Assembly: GCA_034667525.1 (NCBI GenBank)
Contig: JAXDJO010000043.1
Coordinates: 1-60,675 of the forward strand
Reading direction: 5' to 3'
DNA from: DATAPE01 sp034667525
GTDB taxonomy: Bacteria; Actinomycetota; CADDZG01; WHSQ01
Length of the DNA stretch: 60,675 bases
Under the pieces are notes generated by a model. That model did not search any database. It was not told where the DNA came from and saw only the letters and a list, made by a program, of their open reading frames with translations. Made by a program: the position numbers and the translations under genes. Below, piece by piece: positions 1 through 7,793 of this stretch. Position 1 is the stretch's first letter. Every line of letters begins with the position of its first letter.

Positions 1-8
1 TGCTCGGA

Positions 9-81
9 TGGGGCGTGGGGTAACCTGGCAGCCCGGCGGATTCTGGTTCCGCTAGTCCTGGTTCGAATCCAGGCGCCCCAG
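9..81 (+). tRNA. tRNA-Gln (anticodon CTG)
   Basis: A full cloverleaf folds by eye. The acceptor stem TGGGGCG (9-15) pairs with CGCCCCA (74-80), with G81 as discriminator. The anticodon stem GCGGA/TCCGC encloses loop TTCTGGT, giving anticodon CTG at 43-45, which reads CAG. The T arm is CCTGG-TTCGAAT-CCAGG. The 3' CCA is not encoded. Confidence 0.93.
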
Positions 82-88
82 CTCGTAC

Positions 89-163
89 GGCCCGGTAGTC
101 TAGTTGGCCGAGGACGCCGCCCTCTCAAGGCGGAGACCACGGGTTCGAATCCCGTCCGGGCTA
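89..163 (+). tRNA. tRNA-Glu (anticodon CTC)
   Basis: The acceptor stem GGCCCGG (89-95) pairs with CCGGGCT (156-162) through one G-T pair, with A163 as discriminator. The anticodon stem CCGCC/GGCGG holds loop CTCTCAA, giving anticodon CTC at 124-126, which reads GAG. The T arm is ACGGG-TTCGAAT-CCCGT. It starts 7 nt after tRNA-Gln, so the two are probably co-transcribed. Confidence 0.94.
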
Positions 164-222
164 CGAAGCAACATGAGGTCTTGTAACGGCGAGGGCCTCT
201 CGACGAGAGAAGGAGTAGGACG

Positions 223-570
223 ATGAACCCGACCGACCTCGCCGAGCGCCCCTACCTGAAGACCGACCTCCCCTCGTACGGTCCCGGCGATACGGTGAAG
301 GTCCATGTGAGGGTGGTCGAGGGCGAGCGCGAGCGCATCCAGGTGTTCGAGGGCATCGTCATCCGGCTGCGCGGCAGCCAGCTCTCGCGCACCTTCACGG
401 TAAGGAAGATCTCCTTCGGCGTGGGGGTGGAACGAACGTTTCCGATCCACTCGCCGATGATCTCAAAGGTCGAGGTGGCAAGCTTCGGCGACGTTCGCAG
501 AGCGAAGCTCTACTACCTGCGTTCTCGCGTCGGCAAGAAGGCGAAAGTCAAAGAACGGCGAGTCACCTGA
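223..570 (+). CDS. rplS: 50S ribosomal protein L19 (bL19)
   Basis: This 115-residue protein has the usual bL19 length and sequence, including the central VFEGIVIRLRG and the SFGVGVERTFPIHSP segment typical of the family. L19 sits at the 30S-50S interface of the large subunit. The ATG is preceded by AGGAG at 211-215 with 7 nt spacing, which fixes the start. It lies 59 nt after tRNA-Glu and 5 nt before lepB. The usual rimM-trmD neighbours are not upstream here; the two tRNAs are. The identification is secure. Confidence 0.97.
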   Translation: MNPTDLAERPYLKTDLPSYGPGDTVKVHVRVVEGERERIQVFEGIVIRLRGSQLSRTFTVRKISFGVGVERTFPIHSPMISKVEVASFGDVRRAKLYYLRSRVGKKAKVKERRVT

Positions 571-575
571 GCGAG

Positions 576-1235
576 ATGACCAGCGCGCCGCCGGAGGCGC
601 CACCCCCGGCGGAGGTCACCGAGGCGCCACCATCGAAGAAGAAGGGCTCCTTCTTTCGCGAGCTTCCGGTCCTCATCGTTATTGCGTTCGTCATCGCTCT
701 TCTCATCAAGACCTTCTTGCTCCAGGCCTTCTACATCCCATCGGCCTCGATGGAGCCAACGCTGATGGTCGGGGACCGCGTCCTGGTCGAGAAAATCAGC
801 TATCACTTCGGTGGGCCCGCCCGTGGGGACGTGGTTGTTTTCGAAAAGAATCTCGGTTTGACGCCGGCGGCGTCCTCAAAGAACCAACCAGTCTGGACCG
901 ACGTGGTGAACGCCCTGAAGGGCTTGTTCGGCTTCCCCACGGGCGGCCAGGAAGATCTGATCAAGAGGGTGATGGCTGTCGGGGGAGACAGGATCGAGGG
1001 TCGCGGTGGGAACGTCTTCGTCAACGGCAAGAAGGTGCCCGAGCCGTGGCTCCCTGCCGGGGTCAAGACCTCTTCTTTCGGACCCATCACGGTGCCTCAG
1101 GGCAAATTGTTCGTGATGGGCGATAACCGAGGCAACTCGGACGACTCCCGCTCCTTCGGCCCCATTCCAGTCAGCAAGGTCGTCGGCCACGCCTTCATGC
1201 TGCTATGGCCTCCAGGGCGTTTCTCGATCCTGTAG
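576..1235 (+). CDS. lepB: Signal peptidase I
   Basis: This 219-residue type I signal peptidase removes signal peptides from exported preproteins at the outer face of the membrane. A Pro-rich cytoplasmic N-terminus is followed by one membrane segment at about 30-50. The catalytic Ser58 lies in IPSASMEPTL and the catalytic Lys130 in LIKRVMAVGGD. The family box MGDNRGNSDDSRSFGPI is at 181-197. The single N-terminal anchor is the Gram-positive arrangement. The ribosome-binding site is weak, and the start follows the rplS stop by 5 nt, which suggests coupling. The rplS-lepB-rnhB order is actinobacterial. Confidence 0.96.
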   Translation: MTSAPPEAPPPAEVTEAPPSKKKGSFFRELPVLIVIAFVIALLIKTFLLQAFYIPSASMEPTLMVGDRVLVEKISYHFGGPARGDVVVFEKNLGLTPAASSKNQPVWTDVVNALKGLFGFPTGGQEDLIKRVMAVGGDRIEGRGGNVFVNGKKVPEPWLPAGVKTSSFGPITVPQGKLFVMGDNRGNSDDSRSFGPIPVSKVVGHAFMLLWPPGRFSIL

Positions 1236-1277
1236 AGGATTTTTCCCGCTGTCCGGCGGTTCCGGGGGCTCACGGAT

Positions 1278-1283
1278 TAGGGT
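1278..1283 (+). promoter_or_regulatory. Candidate -10 element for a leaderless rnhB transcript
   Basis: TAGGGT fits the actinobacterial -10 pattern TANNNT and ends 7 nt before the rnhB ATG at 1291, so transcription would begin at or next to the start codon. No Shine-Dalgarno sequence precedes that ATG. No convincing -35 hexamer is visible, so the call rests on the -10 and its spacing. Confidence 0.4.
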
Positions 1284-1290
1284 CCCTGGG

Positions 1291-1989
1291 ATGACGGCTG
1301 TCTCCAACCCCGATGCTTCCGGAGTGCTCGAAGCTCGCTTGGCGAGTGTGGGTTTCCGGCACGTGGCCGGGGCCGACGAGGTGGGCCGGGGGGCGTTGGC
1401 GGGGCCCCTGGTAGCGGCCGCGGTGATCCTGCCTCCGGAGGCGGAGATCTCGGGTCTGCGGGATTCGAAGATGTGCACCCGGATCCAGAGAGAGCACCTG
1501 GCGGAGCAGATCCTGCAAGTGGCCCTGGCGGTCTGCACCGTGCGGGTTCGGCCGGAGCGGATCGACCGCGACGGTCTACAGCGGTGCAATCTCCAGGCGC
1601 TCCGGCGGGCGCTCAAGGGCCTGGGGGTGCCGCCCGATTACGTACTGCTCGACGCCTTTCGGCTAAAGCGCCTGCGCTGGCCGGGACTGGCGGTGAAGAA
1701 GGCTGACGTCATCTCCAAGAATGTGGCCGCAGCATCGATCATCGCGAAGGTGACCAGGGATCGCTCGATGAGGAGGTGTCACCGCCGCCACCCGGAGTAT
1801 GGATTCATCACGAATGTCGGATATGGGACGAGGGATCATTGGGACGCTTTGAAGCGCTACGGGCCTTCTCCAGTGCACCGGCGCTCCTTCTTCGGGGTGC
1901 TTGGTTTCCCAGGTGAGGATGGTGCCCTGATTCCTCACGGAGTGGGACACTTGAACCCTCGGAGCGAAGGTGAAGGGGAGTGGGAATGA
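1291..1989 (+). CDS. rnhB: Ribonuclease HII
   Basis: RNase HII cleaves the RNA strand of RNA-DNA hybrids and nicks at single ribonucleotides in DNA. The 232-residue protein carries Asp29-Glu30 in GADEVGRG, the RDSK motif at 57-60, Asp121 in VLLDAF, and the SIIAKVTRDRSM block with Asp157, which together supply the metal-binding acidic residues. The last roughly 30 residues after the core are a low-conservation tail. The ATG has no Shine-Dalgarno but sits 7 nt after a -10-like hexamer. The stop overlaps the next start as ATGA. Confidence 0.95.
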   Translation: MTAVSNPDASGVLEARLASVGFRHVAGADEVGRGALAGPLVAAAVILPPEAEISGLRDSKMCTRIQREHLAEQILQVALAVCTVRVRPERIDRDGLQRCNLQALRRALKGLGVPPDYVLLDAFRLKRLRWPGLAVKKADVISKNVAAASIIAKVTRDRSMRRCHRRHPEYGFITNVGYGTRDHWDALKRYGPSPVHRRSFFGVLGFPGEDGALIPHGVGHLNPRSEGEGEWE

Positions 1990-2315
1990 GCGTCGAGGAC
2001 CTCGAGAAGTATGAGGCCGAGATGGAGCTCCAGCTTTACAAGGAGTACCGCGACGTCCTCCCGATGTTCAAGTACGTCGTGGAGACCGAACGTCGCTTCT
2101 ATCTCGCCAATGACGTCAGTGTCGATACCCGCCACCTTGGACCCAAGGTTTGGTTCGAGGTCGAACTCACGGATGCGTGGGTCTGGGATATGCATCGACC
2201 GGCGCGCTTCGTATCTCATGTCAAAGTAGTCACGTTCCGGGACCTCAACGTCGAGGAGCTATCGCAACTGGCGGAGCGTGACATGCTTCCAGACCCTCCC
2301 AGCATGGAGCGTTAA
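1986..2315 (+). CDS. DUF2469 family protein
   Basis: This 109-residue acidic protein begins MSVEDLEKYEAEMELQLYKEYRDV and contains FYLANDVSV and VWFEVELTDAWVWD, the sequence expected of DUF2469. The family is essentially confined to Actinomycetota and sits next to rnhB there (compare Rv2901c), so it is a good lineage marker. No biochemical function is established. The ATG at 1986 is preferred over a GTG two codons upstream because AAGGGGAG at 1973-1980 is correctly spaced for it. It overlaps the rnhB stop by 4 nt. Confidence 0.9.
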   Translation: MSVEDLEKYEAEMELQLYKEYRDVLPMFKYVVETERRFYLANDVSVDTRHLGPKVWFEVELTDAWVWDMHRPARFVSHVKVVTFRDLNVEELSQLAERDMLPDPPSMER

Positions 2316-2382
2316 CACACCGCCCTTCTCGGCACTCGTGGTGGCCGAAACCACTTTCGCGTTCGATGCAGCCCTTCAAGGC

Positions 2383-2414
2383 GGAGGTTGTGTCGCAGCC
2401 CCTCCGTAACCTCC
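2383..2414 (+). promoter_or_regulatory. Hairpin directly upstream of yraN
   Basis: GGAGGTT (2383-2389) is perfectly complementary to AACCTCC (2408-2414), four bases before the yraN GTG. The 103-bp gap 2316-2418 holds no ORF. The 3' arm overlaps TAACCT (2407-2412), which has the form and spacing of a -10 element for leaderless yraN, so the structure may be fortuitous. Confidence 0.25.
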
Positions 2415-2418
2415 TGCC

Positions 2419-2772
2419 GTGGATGTGCGAACCAGCTTTGGTCGCCGAGGTGATGAGCTAGCTGCGAACCACTACAGGCGGCTGGGCTTCACGGTTCTCG
2501 AACAGAACTTCCGCTGCCGCGAGGGCGAGATCGACATCGTGGCGGAGCGGGACTCTCTGCTCGTGTTTTGCGAAGTGAAGACGCGGCACACCTCCCGCTG
2601 GGGTGAGCCTTCGGAAGCGGTCGGGTTTCGCAAGCAGCAGCGGCTGCGACGGCTGGCTGCGTGCTGGCTGGCCGATCGGCGGCCGCGTTTCCGCGACCTT
2701 CGCTTCGACGTTGTGTCGGTGATCATTCGGGATGAGGAATCGGAGGTCACCCTCATCGCAGACGCCTTCTGA
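2419..2772 (+). CDS. YraN / UPF0102 family endonuclease-like protein
   Basis: This 117-residue protein has the UPF0102 (YraN) layout. An N-terminal FGRRGDELAANHYRRLGF block is followed by EGEIDIVA (35-42) and VFCEVKTR (49-56), which supply the D...E-x-K residues of a PD-(D/E)XK nuclease fold. The cellular role is not firmly known. The gene lies next to comM and dprA as in many bacteria, suggesting a link to DNA uptake or recombination. It starts with GTG and has no Shine-Dalgarno, but TAACCT lies 6 nt upstream. No in-frame alternative start keeps the conserved N-terminus. Confidence 0.9.
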   Translation: MDVRTSFGRRGDELAANHYRRLGFTVLEQNFRCREGEIDIVAERDSLLVFCEVKTRHTSRWGEPSEAVGFRKQQRLRRLAACWLADRRPRFRDLRFDVVSVIIRDEESEVTLIADAF

Positions 2773-2841
2773 TCGGATCGCGGACGGCTTCTTCTCGGAG
2801 CGCGGATGCCTCCTGATCGGATCGAGGATGCCTCCTGATCG
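2764..2841 (+). repeat. Short imperfect direct repeats after yraN
   Basis: Three related units occur: GCCTTCTGATCGGATCG (2764-2780, overlapping the yraN stop), GCCTCCTGATCGGATCG (2808-2824) and GCCTCCTGATCG (2830-2841). They occupy the 149-bp gap between yraN and comM, which otherwise shows no gene. They look like local duplication of the yraN 3' end. Confidence 0.55.
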
Positions 2842-2921
2842 CCGATGCCGATATTTGTCCGACCCCCCGGCTAGATTCTTCATCGCCGCGTTCTCCCATG
2901 AGCCGGGATCGGAAGTGATCC

Positions 2922-4451
2922 TTGCTGGCAACTACAGAATCGTTTGCACTTGTTGGTACCGAAGCGCGCATCGTCCAAGTCGAGGTGGATGTTGATTCGG
3001 GCATCCCCGGCTTTTCGATAGTCGGTCTGCCTGCTAAGTCGGTACGGGAAGCCGAGCAGCGGACCCGATCGGCCATCAACGCGACCGAAGGCGAGCGTTG
3101 GCCCCGCGAGCGGATCGTTGCGAATCTAGCCCCCGGAGCCCTGCGTAAAGAAGGCACCCACTTCGACCTTCCGATCGCGTTGGGCGTACTTGCCGCGAAG
3201 GGGAGGGTGGCAGAAGAGTCTCTTGGGGGATGGATGTGCCTCGGTGAGCTGGCTCTGGACGCCGAGGTGCGGCGGGTTCCCGGGACCCTTGCGGCCGCGA
3301 TCGCCTGCCGAGAGAGCGGCCATCGCGGGCTCATCTGTCCCGCTGCCAACGCCGCTGAGGCCTCGTTGCTCGAAGACATCGAGGTCGTCCCGTCGCGACA
3401 TTGGGGGAGTGTCTTGAGTTCCTCCGCACAGGGATCAAACCCGCACCGGTGCCTTCGCCGCGGCCCCCTGCCGCCACCGCGATCGACGATCTCACCGAAG
3501 TAAGGGGGCAGGAGGAGGCCAAGCGCGCGCTGGAGGTCGCCGCGGCTGGGGGCCACAATCTGCTCCTGGAAGGCCCCGCCCGGTTCGGGCAAGACCATGC
3601 TCGCCCGCCGGCTTCCGGGGATCTTTCCGGCCATGTCCTTCCAGGAATCGCTCGAGGTCACGCGCATACGTTCGGTTGCCGGCTTGTTGGACGAGGACTC
3701 GGGTTTGGCCGTCGCCCGGCCATTCCGATCTCCGCACCACCACGTCTCGCTCGCGGGATTGGTCGGCGGGGGTTCCGGCATAGCCCGCCCGGGAGAGGTC
3801 AGCCTCGCCCATCATGGAGTGCTTTTCCTGGACGAGATCAGTCTCTACCGCCGCGACGTCCTTGAATGGCTACGGGGGCCCCTCGAGGACGGAATCGTGC
3901 GGATCGCTAGGAGTGGCGGAGTGATCTCCTTCCCCTGTCGCTTCTCGCTGATCGGTGCGATGAATCCGTGCCCCTGTGGATTCCTCGGTGATGAATCCCG
4001 TTCGTGTTCTTGCAACGGCATCGAGATCACGCGCTATCGCAACCGGCTATCCGGTCCATTGCTCGACCGCTTCGACATGCAGGTTGTCATGACGCGGTTG
4101 ACCAAGAAGGAGCTGATGGGGCCACCCGAAGGTGAGAACTCGGAAGTTGTTAGATGTCGAGTCGAACGCGCCCGTGCGATGCAGGCCACGAGGTATTCAT
4201 CACCGGTAGTTACCAACGCATCGGCTTCGCGAAGCCAGCTCGACTCCAGGCTGCGTCTCGAAGACGCAGCTCGGCTGGAGCTGAGCGCGGCGATCGATGC
4301 ACTTTCTCTCTCCGGCAGGGGTGTGGACCGTCTCTTGAGAGTGGCGCGCACAGTTGCCGACCTCGAGGGCAACGAAGCCATCACCCGAATCGATCTGTTC
4401 AATGCCTTGAGTTTTCGGCTGCTGCCGTCGGGTGACCAGGTGATGGCATGA
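2922..4451 (+). pseudogene. comM: ComM (YifB) Mg-chelatase-like AAA+ ATPase with two compensating frameshifts
   Basis: ComM is a branch-migration helicase of natural transformation. The N-terminal part (TTG at 2922, LATTESFALVGTEARIVQVE) reads in one frame to about 3402. The middle (GECLEFLRTG through the Walker A lead LLEGP) reads in the -1 frame. The rest (TMLARRLPGIFPAM onward, with LFLDEI, a cysteine-rich NPCPCGF segment and the C-terminal lid) returns to the first frame. The breaks fall at a G5 run (3403-3407), one G short, and a C4 run (3574-3577), one C too many. The spliced product would be about 509 residues, the usual ComM length. The protein is conserved throughout, so recent mutation or sequencing error is more likely than decay. 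The start follows GGAAG at 2911. The end overlaps dprA as ATGA. Confidence 0.85.
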
Positions 4452-5362
4452 GCAGGGTTCTCCATGCCTCAGACCCAGAATGGCCTTCTCGTTTGAACGA
4501 GCTGGGACCCTGGCCGTCTCCTGAGTGTCTTCATCTGAGGGGGCTCCCCTTGGATCCAACCAAGACTCACGTGGCGATAGTAGGGACAAGACGCCCCACC
4601 TGGGCGGGGATCGAGATCTCCCAACGTTTCGCTTGCGAGCTAGCCGAAGCTGGATTCGTGATCGTGTCCGGTCTTGCCATGGGGATCGACGCGTCCGCTC
4701 ATCTCGCCGCACTGAAAGCTTGCGGCCGAACCATAGCTGCGCTCGGCTGCGGGGTGGACGTGCTCTATCCCGCGCGCAATAAGAAGCTCCGCGATGAGAT
4801 CGCTGCAAAGGGAACGCTTTTGTCGGAGTACCCAGACGGAACCGAACCGGCGACATGGCGCTTCCCCGAGCGCAACCGGATCGTTGCCGGCTTGTGTGCG
4901 GGGGTCATCGTGGTGGAGGGCGGCGCCAAGAGCGGAGCTTTGATAACGGCGAAACGGGCGGTTAACTGCAATCGGGCCGTCTTCGCCGTACCCGGCAGCA
5001 TCCGCAACGGCATGGCGGCTGCACCCAATGAGTTGATCCGCACTTCGTTGGCCACTCTGGTGACAGAGCCGAGACACGTCTTCGAGGATCTCGCTCCAGG
5101 AGTGGTCTGGGAGCAGCGGTTCTCGAACAAGCAAAACGGCACTCAGCCCATCCTCGAACAGTTGGAGCAAAGGGTGCTTGAGCTCTTGGACGACACGCCG
5201 GTGTCCACCGACCGGCTTCGCCGTGACCTTGGGGAACGTTCCGGAGCGGTGGCCCTGGCGTTGTCGTGCCTAGAAGTGCGGGGCCTCGCTTTGAAACAAC
5301 CAGCCGGTTACGAGATCACGGGGGCGGGAGCACGGGTTCGAAGATCCCTCGTGGATGACTGA
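4448..5362 (+). CDS. dprA: DNA processing protein DprA
   Basis: DprA binds incoming single-stranded DNA and loads RecA during transformation. The 304-residue protein has the Rossmann-like core: VAIVGTRRPT (42-51), SGLAMGIDASAH (74-85), GCGVDVLYP, FPERNRIVAGL and SGALITA. A C-terminal winged-helix-like region follows at about 230-300. It starts with ATG overlapping the comM stop by 4 nt, so the two are co-translated. A sterile-alpha-like N-terminal domain, seen in some DprA proteins, is absent or very short. Confidence 0.95.
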   Translation: MSRVLHASDPEWPSRLNELGPWPSPECLHLRGLPLDPTKTHVAIVGTRRPTWAGIEISQRFACELAEAGFVIVSGLAMGIDASAHLAALKACGRTIAALGCGVDVLYPARNKKLRDEIAAKGTLLSEYPDGTEPATWRFPERNRIVAGLCAGVIVVEGGAKSGALITAKRAVNCNRAVFAVPGSIRNGMAAAPNELIRTSLATLVTEPRHVFEDLAPGVVWEQRFSNKQNGTQPILEQLEQRVLELLDDTPVSTDRLRRDLGERSGAVALALSCLEVRGLALKQPAGYEITGAGARVRRSLVDD

Positions 5363-5850
5363 CCAGGTCTCATGTTGCCCCTTAGACAATCAGCTCTTGA
5401 GTCCCTTGGCCTCGCACGTATCTGGATCTCAACTTCCGCCGATTCAGGGCATCAGTGTTCCAGGGAGGCTGCGGTACACGCGGTACACATTTGGACCACA
5501 TGTACCGCACGCACCGCACGCACCACACGTACCACCGAACTTCTCAACGATGGATGCCTCGTGATGCGGGACGGCGAGGCTTTAGATGCATCGAAAGTTC
5601 GGTGATAAAAGATCAGTGAAGTCCGGTGGATCAGATCGCTGGGCTGTCCTAGCCGCTGAGGTGCGCAGCTATCCGAGGTCGGGTCCATCCCAGGGAAAGA
5701 AGCGCTAGCCCCTAACTTTCACCTCAGTAGTTGACAGGTTCAACAGGCAGCGCCCATGCTTGAGGGACAAGCTCAGCTGGGCCCCATCACGATCGCCCCC
5801 AAGACCGAAGAGCGAAGAGCGAAGAACATCGAGGATAGGTAACCCACCAC
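5363..5850. other. 488-bp stretch without a recognisable gene, with short repeats
   Basis: No ORF here resembles a protein. A GGTACACG-CGGTACACAT tandem and a run of CGCACGCACC-like units lie at 5471-5534. GCGGTACACAT (5480-5490) is an inverted repeat of ATGTACCGC (5500-5508) apart from a two-base bulge. Just before xerC, GAAGAGC occurs in three near-identical 7-bp copies at 5807-5827. The stretch could hold a promoter, a small RNA or decayed sequence, and none of these can be chosen from sequence alone. Confidence 0.5.
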
Positions 5851-6807
5851 ATGAACCAGACCCCAGCGGGGGGCGGCTCCGCGGAGATCGGGAAAAGGTA
5901 TGCATCGACCATCGTCGGTGCCTCCCACTTATTCCTGCGCGCCGCAAGGGCTGAGCGCGATCTGTCTCCGCACACGCTTGCCGCCTATTCCAGTGACCTG
6001 AAACAATTCGGCGAGTGGGCGGCGCGCTCCCGTGTGTTCCAACTGGCGGACGTGGACCGGAAGCTGCTTCGACGCTACGTTTCCTTCCTAAGCGAGCGCC
6101 ACCTCGCGCGCCGCTCGATTGCGCGCAAGGCGAGCGCGGTCCGAGCTTTCCTGAAGTGGGCGGCAGTGAAAGGGATCTCGGCGATGGATCCTTCGGTGGG
6201 GCTGAAGGTGCCGAAGCTGGACCGACCGCTGCCGCGGGTGCTCAAGGAAGCTGACGCGGCTGCTCTATGTGAGCTCCCGCCTCGGGACGGTCCCATCGGG
6301 CTCAGGGATCGGGCGGTGCTCGAACTGCTATATGGATCGGGATTGCGTGTCGCCGAGCTGTGTGGGCTGGACATGGAGAACGTCGACATCTCGTCGGGCA
6401 CGATGCGGGTGACGCGTAAGGGACGTAAGCAGCGTCAGCTGCCGATCAGCGGACCCGGCCGGCGCGCACTCGACGCCTACCTCCGCGATGCCCGGGGTCA
6501 GCTTCTCGAGCATGCAAAGCAAGCTCCGCCCAACAGCGCGGTTTTCATCAACGCTCGGGGTGGACGACTCGGCCCCCGAAGCGTGAGATCCCTCCTGGAC
6601 AAGTATCTTCGAGCCGACGGGATGCGGCATGCGAGCCCCCACGCCCTGCGGCATTCGTTCGCAACTCATATGCTGGACGGCGGAGCTGATCTGCGAGCAG
6701 TACAGGAGTTGCTGGGCCATGACAGCCTTGCAACAACTCAGATCTACACGCATGTCTCGAGCGAGAGATTGAGGGCTGTGTATGAGCAAAGTCACCCCCG
6801 AGCGTGA
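5851..6807 (+). CDS. xerC: Tyrosine recombinase XerC
   Basis: XerC resolves chromosome dimers by site-specific recombination. The 318-residue protein has a SAM-like N-terminal core-binding domain (about 25-115) and a catalytic domain with the full set Arg166 (GSGLRVAEL), Lys190 (TRKGRKQR), His264 and Arg267 (HALRHSFATHML), His290 (LLGHDSL) and Tyr299 (TQIYTHV). The position between dprA and whiG/rpsB is that of actinobacterial XerC, so it is a housekeeping enzyme rather than a mobile-element integrase. The ATG lacks a close Shine-Dalgarno. Its 3' end overlaps the sigma factor gene by 26 nt. Confidence 0.94.
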   Translation: MNQTPAGGGSAEIGKRYASTIVGASHLFLRAARAERDLSPHTLAAYSSDLKQFGEWAARSRVFQLADVDRKLLRRYVSFLSERHLARRSIARKASAVRAFLKWAAVKGISAMDPSVGLKVPKLDRPLPRVLKEADAAALCELPPRDGPIGLRDRAVLELLYGSGLRVAELCGLDMENVDISSGTMRVTRKGRKQRQLPISGPGRRALDAYLRDARGQLLEHAKQAPPNSAVFINARGGRLGPRSVRSLLDKYLRADGMRHASPHALRHSFATHMLDGGADLRAVQELLGHDSLATTQIYTHVSSERLRAVYEQSHPRA

Positions 6808-7612
6808 GCCGCCCCCGCGCGCCCCGGTAGGGCAGAACCCGGCCGAAGACGTTTTAAACGCTGCGTGGCGCGGGTACAAGCGTGACGCCTTACCGCAGGA
6901 TCGGGACCGCCTGATCCTTCACTACTCGCCGCTGGTGAAATATGTCGCCGGGCGCGTCGCCGTCGGGCTCCCTTCCAACATCGAGCAGGCGGATCTGATC
7001 TCGTACGGGATCTTCGGCTTGATCGATGCCATTGAGAAGTACGACATCACCCGCAACATCAAATTCGAGACCTACGCCATCAGTCGCATACGCGGCGCCA
7101 TCATCGACGAGCTCCGAGCGATCGACTGGGTGCCGCGTTCGGTCCGGTTCAAGGCGCGCGAGGTGGAAAAGGCGTACACGACCCTCGAGAACAGATTGAA
7201 GCGGCCGCCCTCCGACCACGAGATCGCGCACGAGCTCGGAGTCTCTGACGGCGAGTTAGGCCACATCTATAGCCAGCTGTCGACGATATCCCTCGTCGCT
7301 CTCGACCAGCTCTTGTCTGTGAACGGAGAGAAAGGGGACCGGCTGTCGCTCGTCGAGACGCTCGAGGACACCAAAGCCACGAGCCCCATGGACGCCTTCG
7401 AGTCCGAGGAGATGAAGGGCATCCTGACCCAGGCCATCAACCGGCTCCCCGAAAGGGAGAAGATCGTAGTGACTCTCTACTACTACGAGGGGCTGACGCT
7501 CGCTCAGATCGGAAAGGTGCTCCACGTGACGGAATCACGGATCTCCCAGATGCATACGAAGGCAGTTCTGGCCCTGCGCGGAAAGATCGTCCAGGCTACG
7601 CAGACTGCCTGA
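6782..7612 (+). CDS. whiG: RNA polymerase sigma factor, WhiG/FliA (sigma-28) family
   Basis: The 276-residue protein has region 2 (YSPLVKYVAGRVA ... DLISYGIFGLIDAIEKYD ... KFETYAISRIRGAIIDELRAIDWVPRS at about 47-120), region 3, and region 4 (LPEREKIVVTLYYYEGLTLAQIGKVLHVTESRISQMH at about 220-256). The sequence IIDELRAIDWVPRS is characteristic of the FliA/WhiG group. In Streptomyces whiG lies just upstream of rpsB, as here. WhiG starts sporulation there and FliA drives flagellar genes elsewhere. No motility or sporulation genes are in the window, so the regulon is unknown. It overlaps xerC by 26 nt, implying coupling. Confidence 0.9.
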   Translation: MSKVTPEREPPPRAPVGQNPAEDVLNAAWRGYKRDALPQDRDRLILHYSPLVKYVAGRVAVGLPSNIEQADLISYGIFGLIDAIEKYDITRNIKFETYAISRIRGAIIDELRAIDWVPRSVRFKAREVEKAYTTLENRLKRPPSDHEIAHELGVSDGELGHIYSQLSTISLVALDQLLSVNGEKGDRLSLVETLEDTKATSPMDAFESEEMKGILTQAINRLPEREKIVVTLYYYEGLTLAQIGKVLHVTESRISQMHTKAVLALRGKIVQATQTA

Positions 7613-7793
7613 CCGAAGACCTCGCGCCGGGGTGGCTGCGCCTTCGGCGGCACGGGTCGTCTGGTAGCCTTCGGCAGTTCCACAAATTCACACGCTCGTC
7701 CCCCTCGAGCAGCGCGCTCGCCCGAGGGTTTCGGTCCCGGTTGCTTTAGCCGGGTCGACGGGCGGAGGACAAAACCGAAGGAGGGTAACGCCA
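7613..7793 (+). promoter_or_regulatory. rpsB leader: promoter candidate plus nested stems
   Basis: This 181-bp gap holds no ORF. TAGCCT (7665-7670) is a possible -10, without a clear -35. Downstream, TTCGGT (7730-7735) can pair with ACCGAA (7774-7779), enclosing the hairpin CCCGG (7736-7740)/CCGGG (7750-7754). The outer stem ends against the strong Shine-Dalgarno AAGGAGGG of rpsB (7778-7785), so folding could limit initiation. S2 autoregulates through its leader in E. coli. Whether this structure does the same is inference. Confidence 0.4.
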
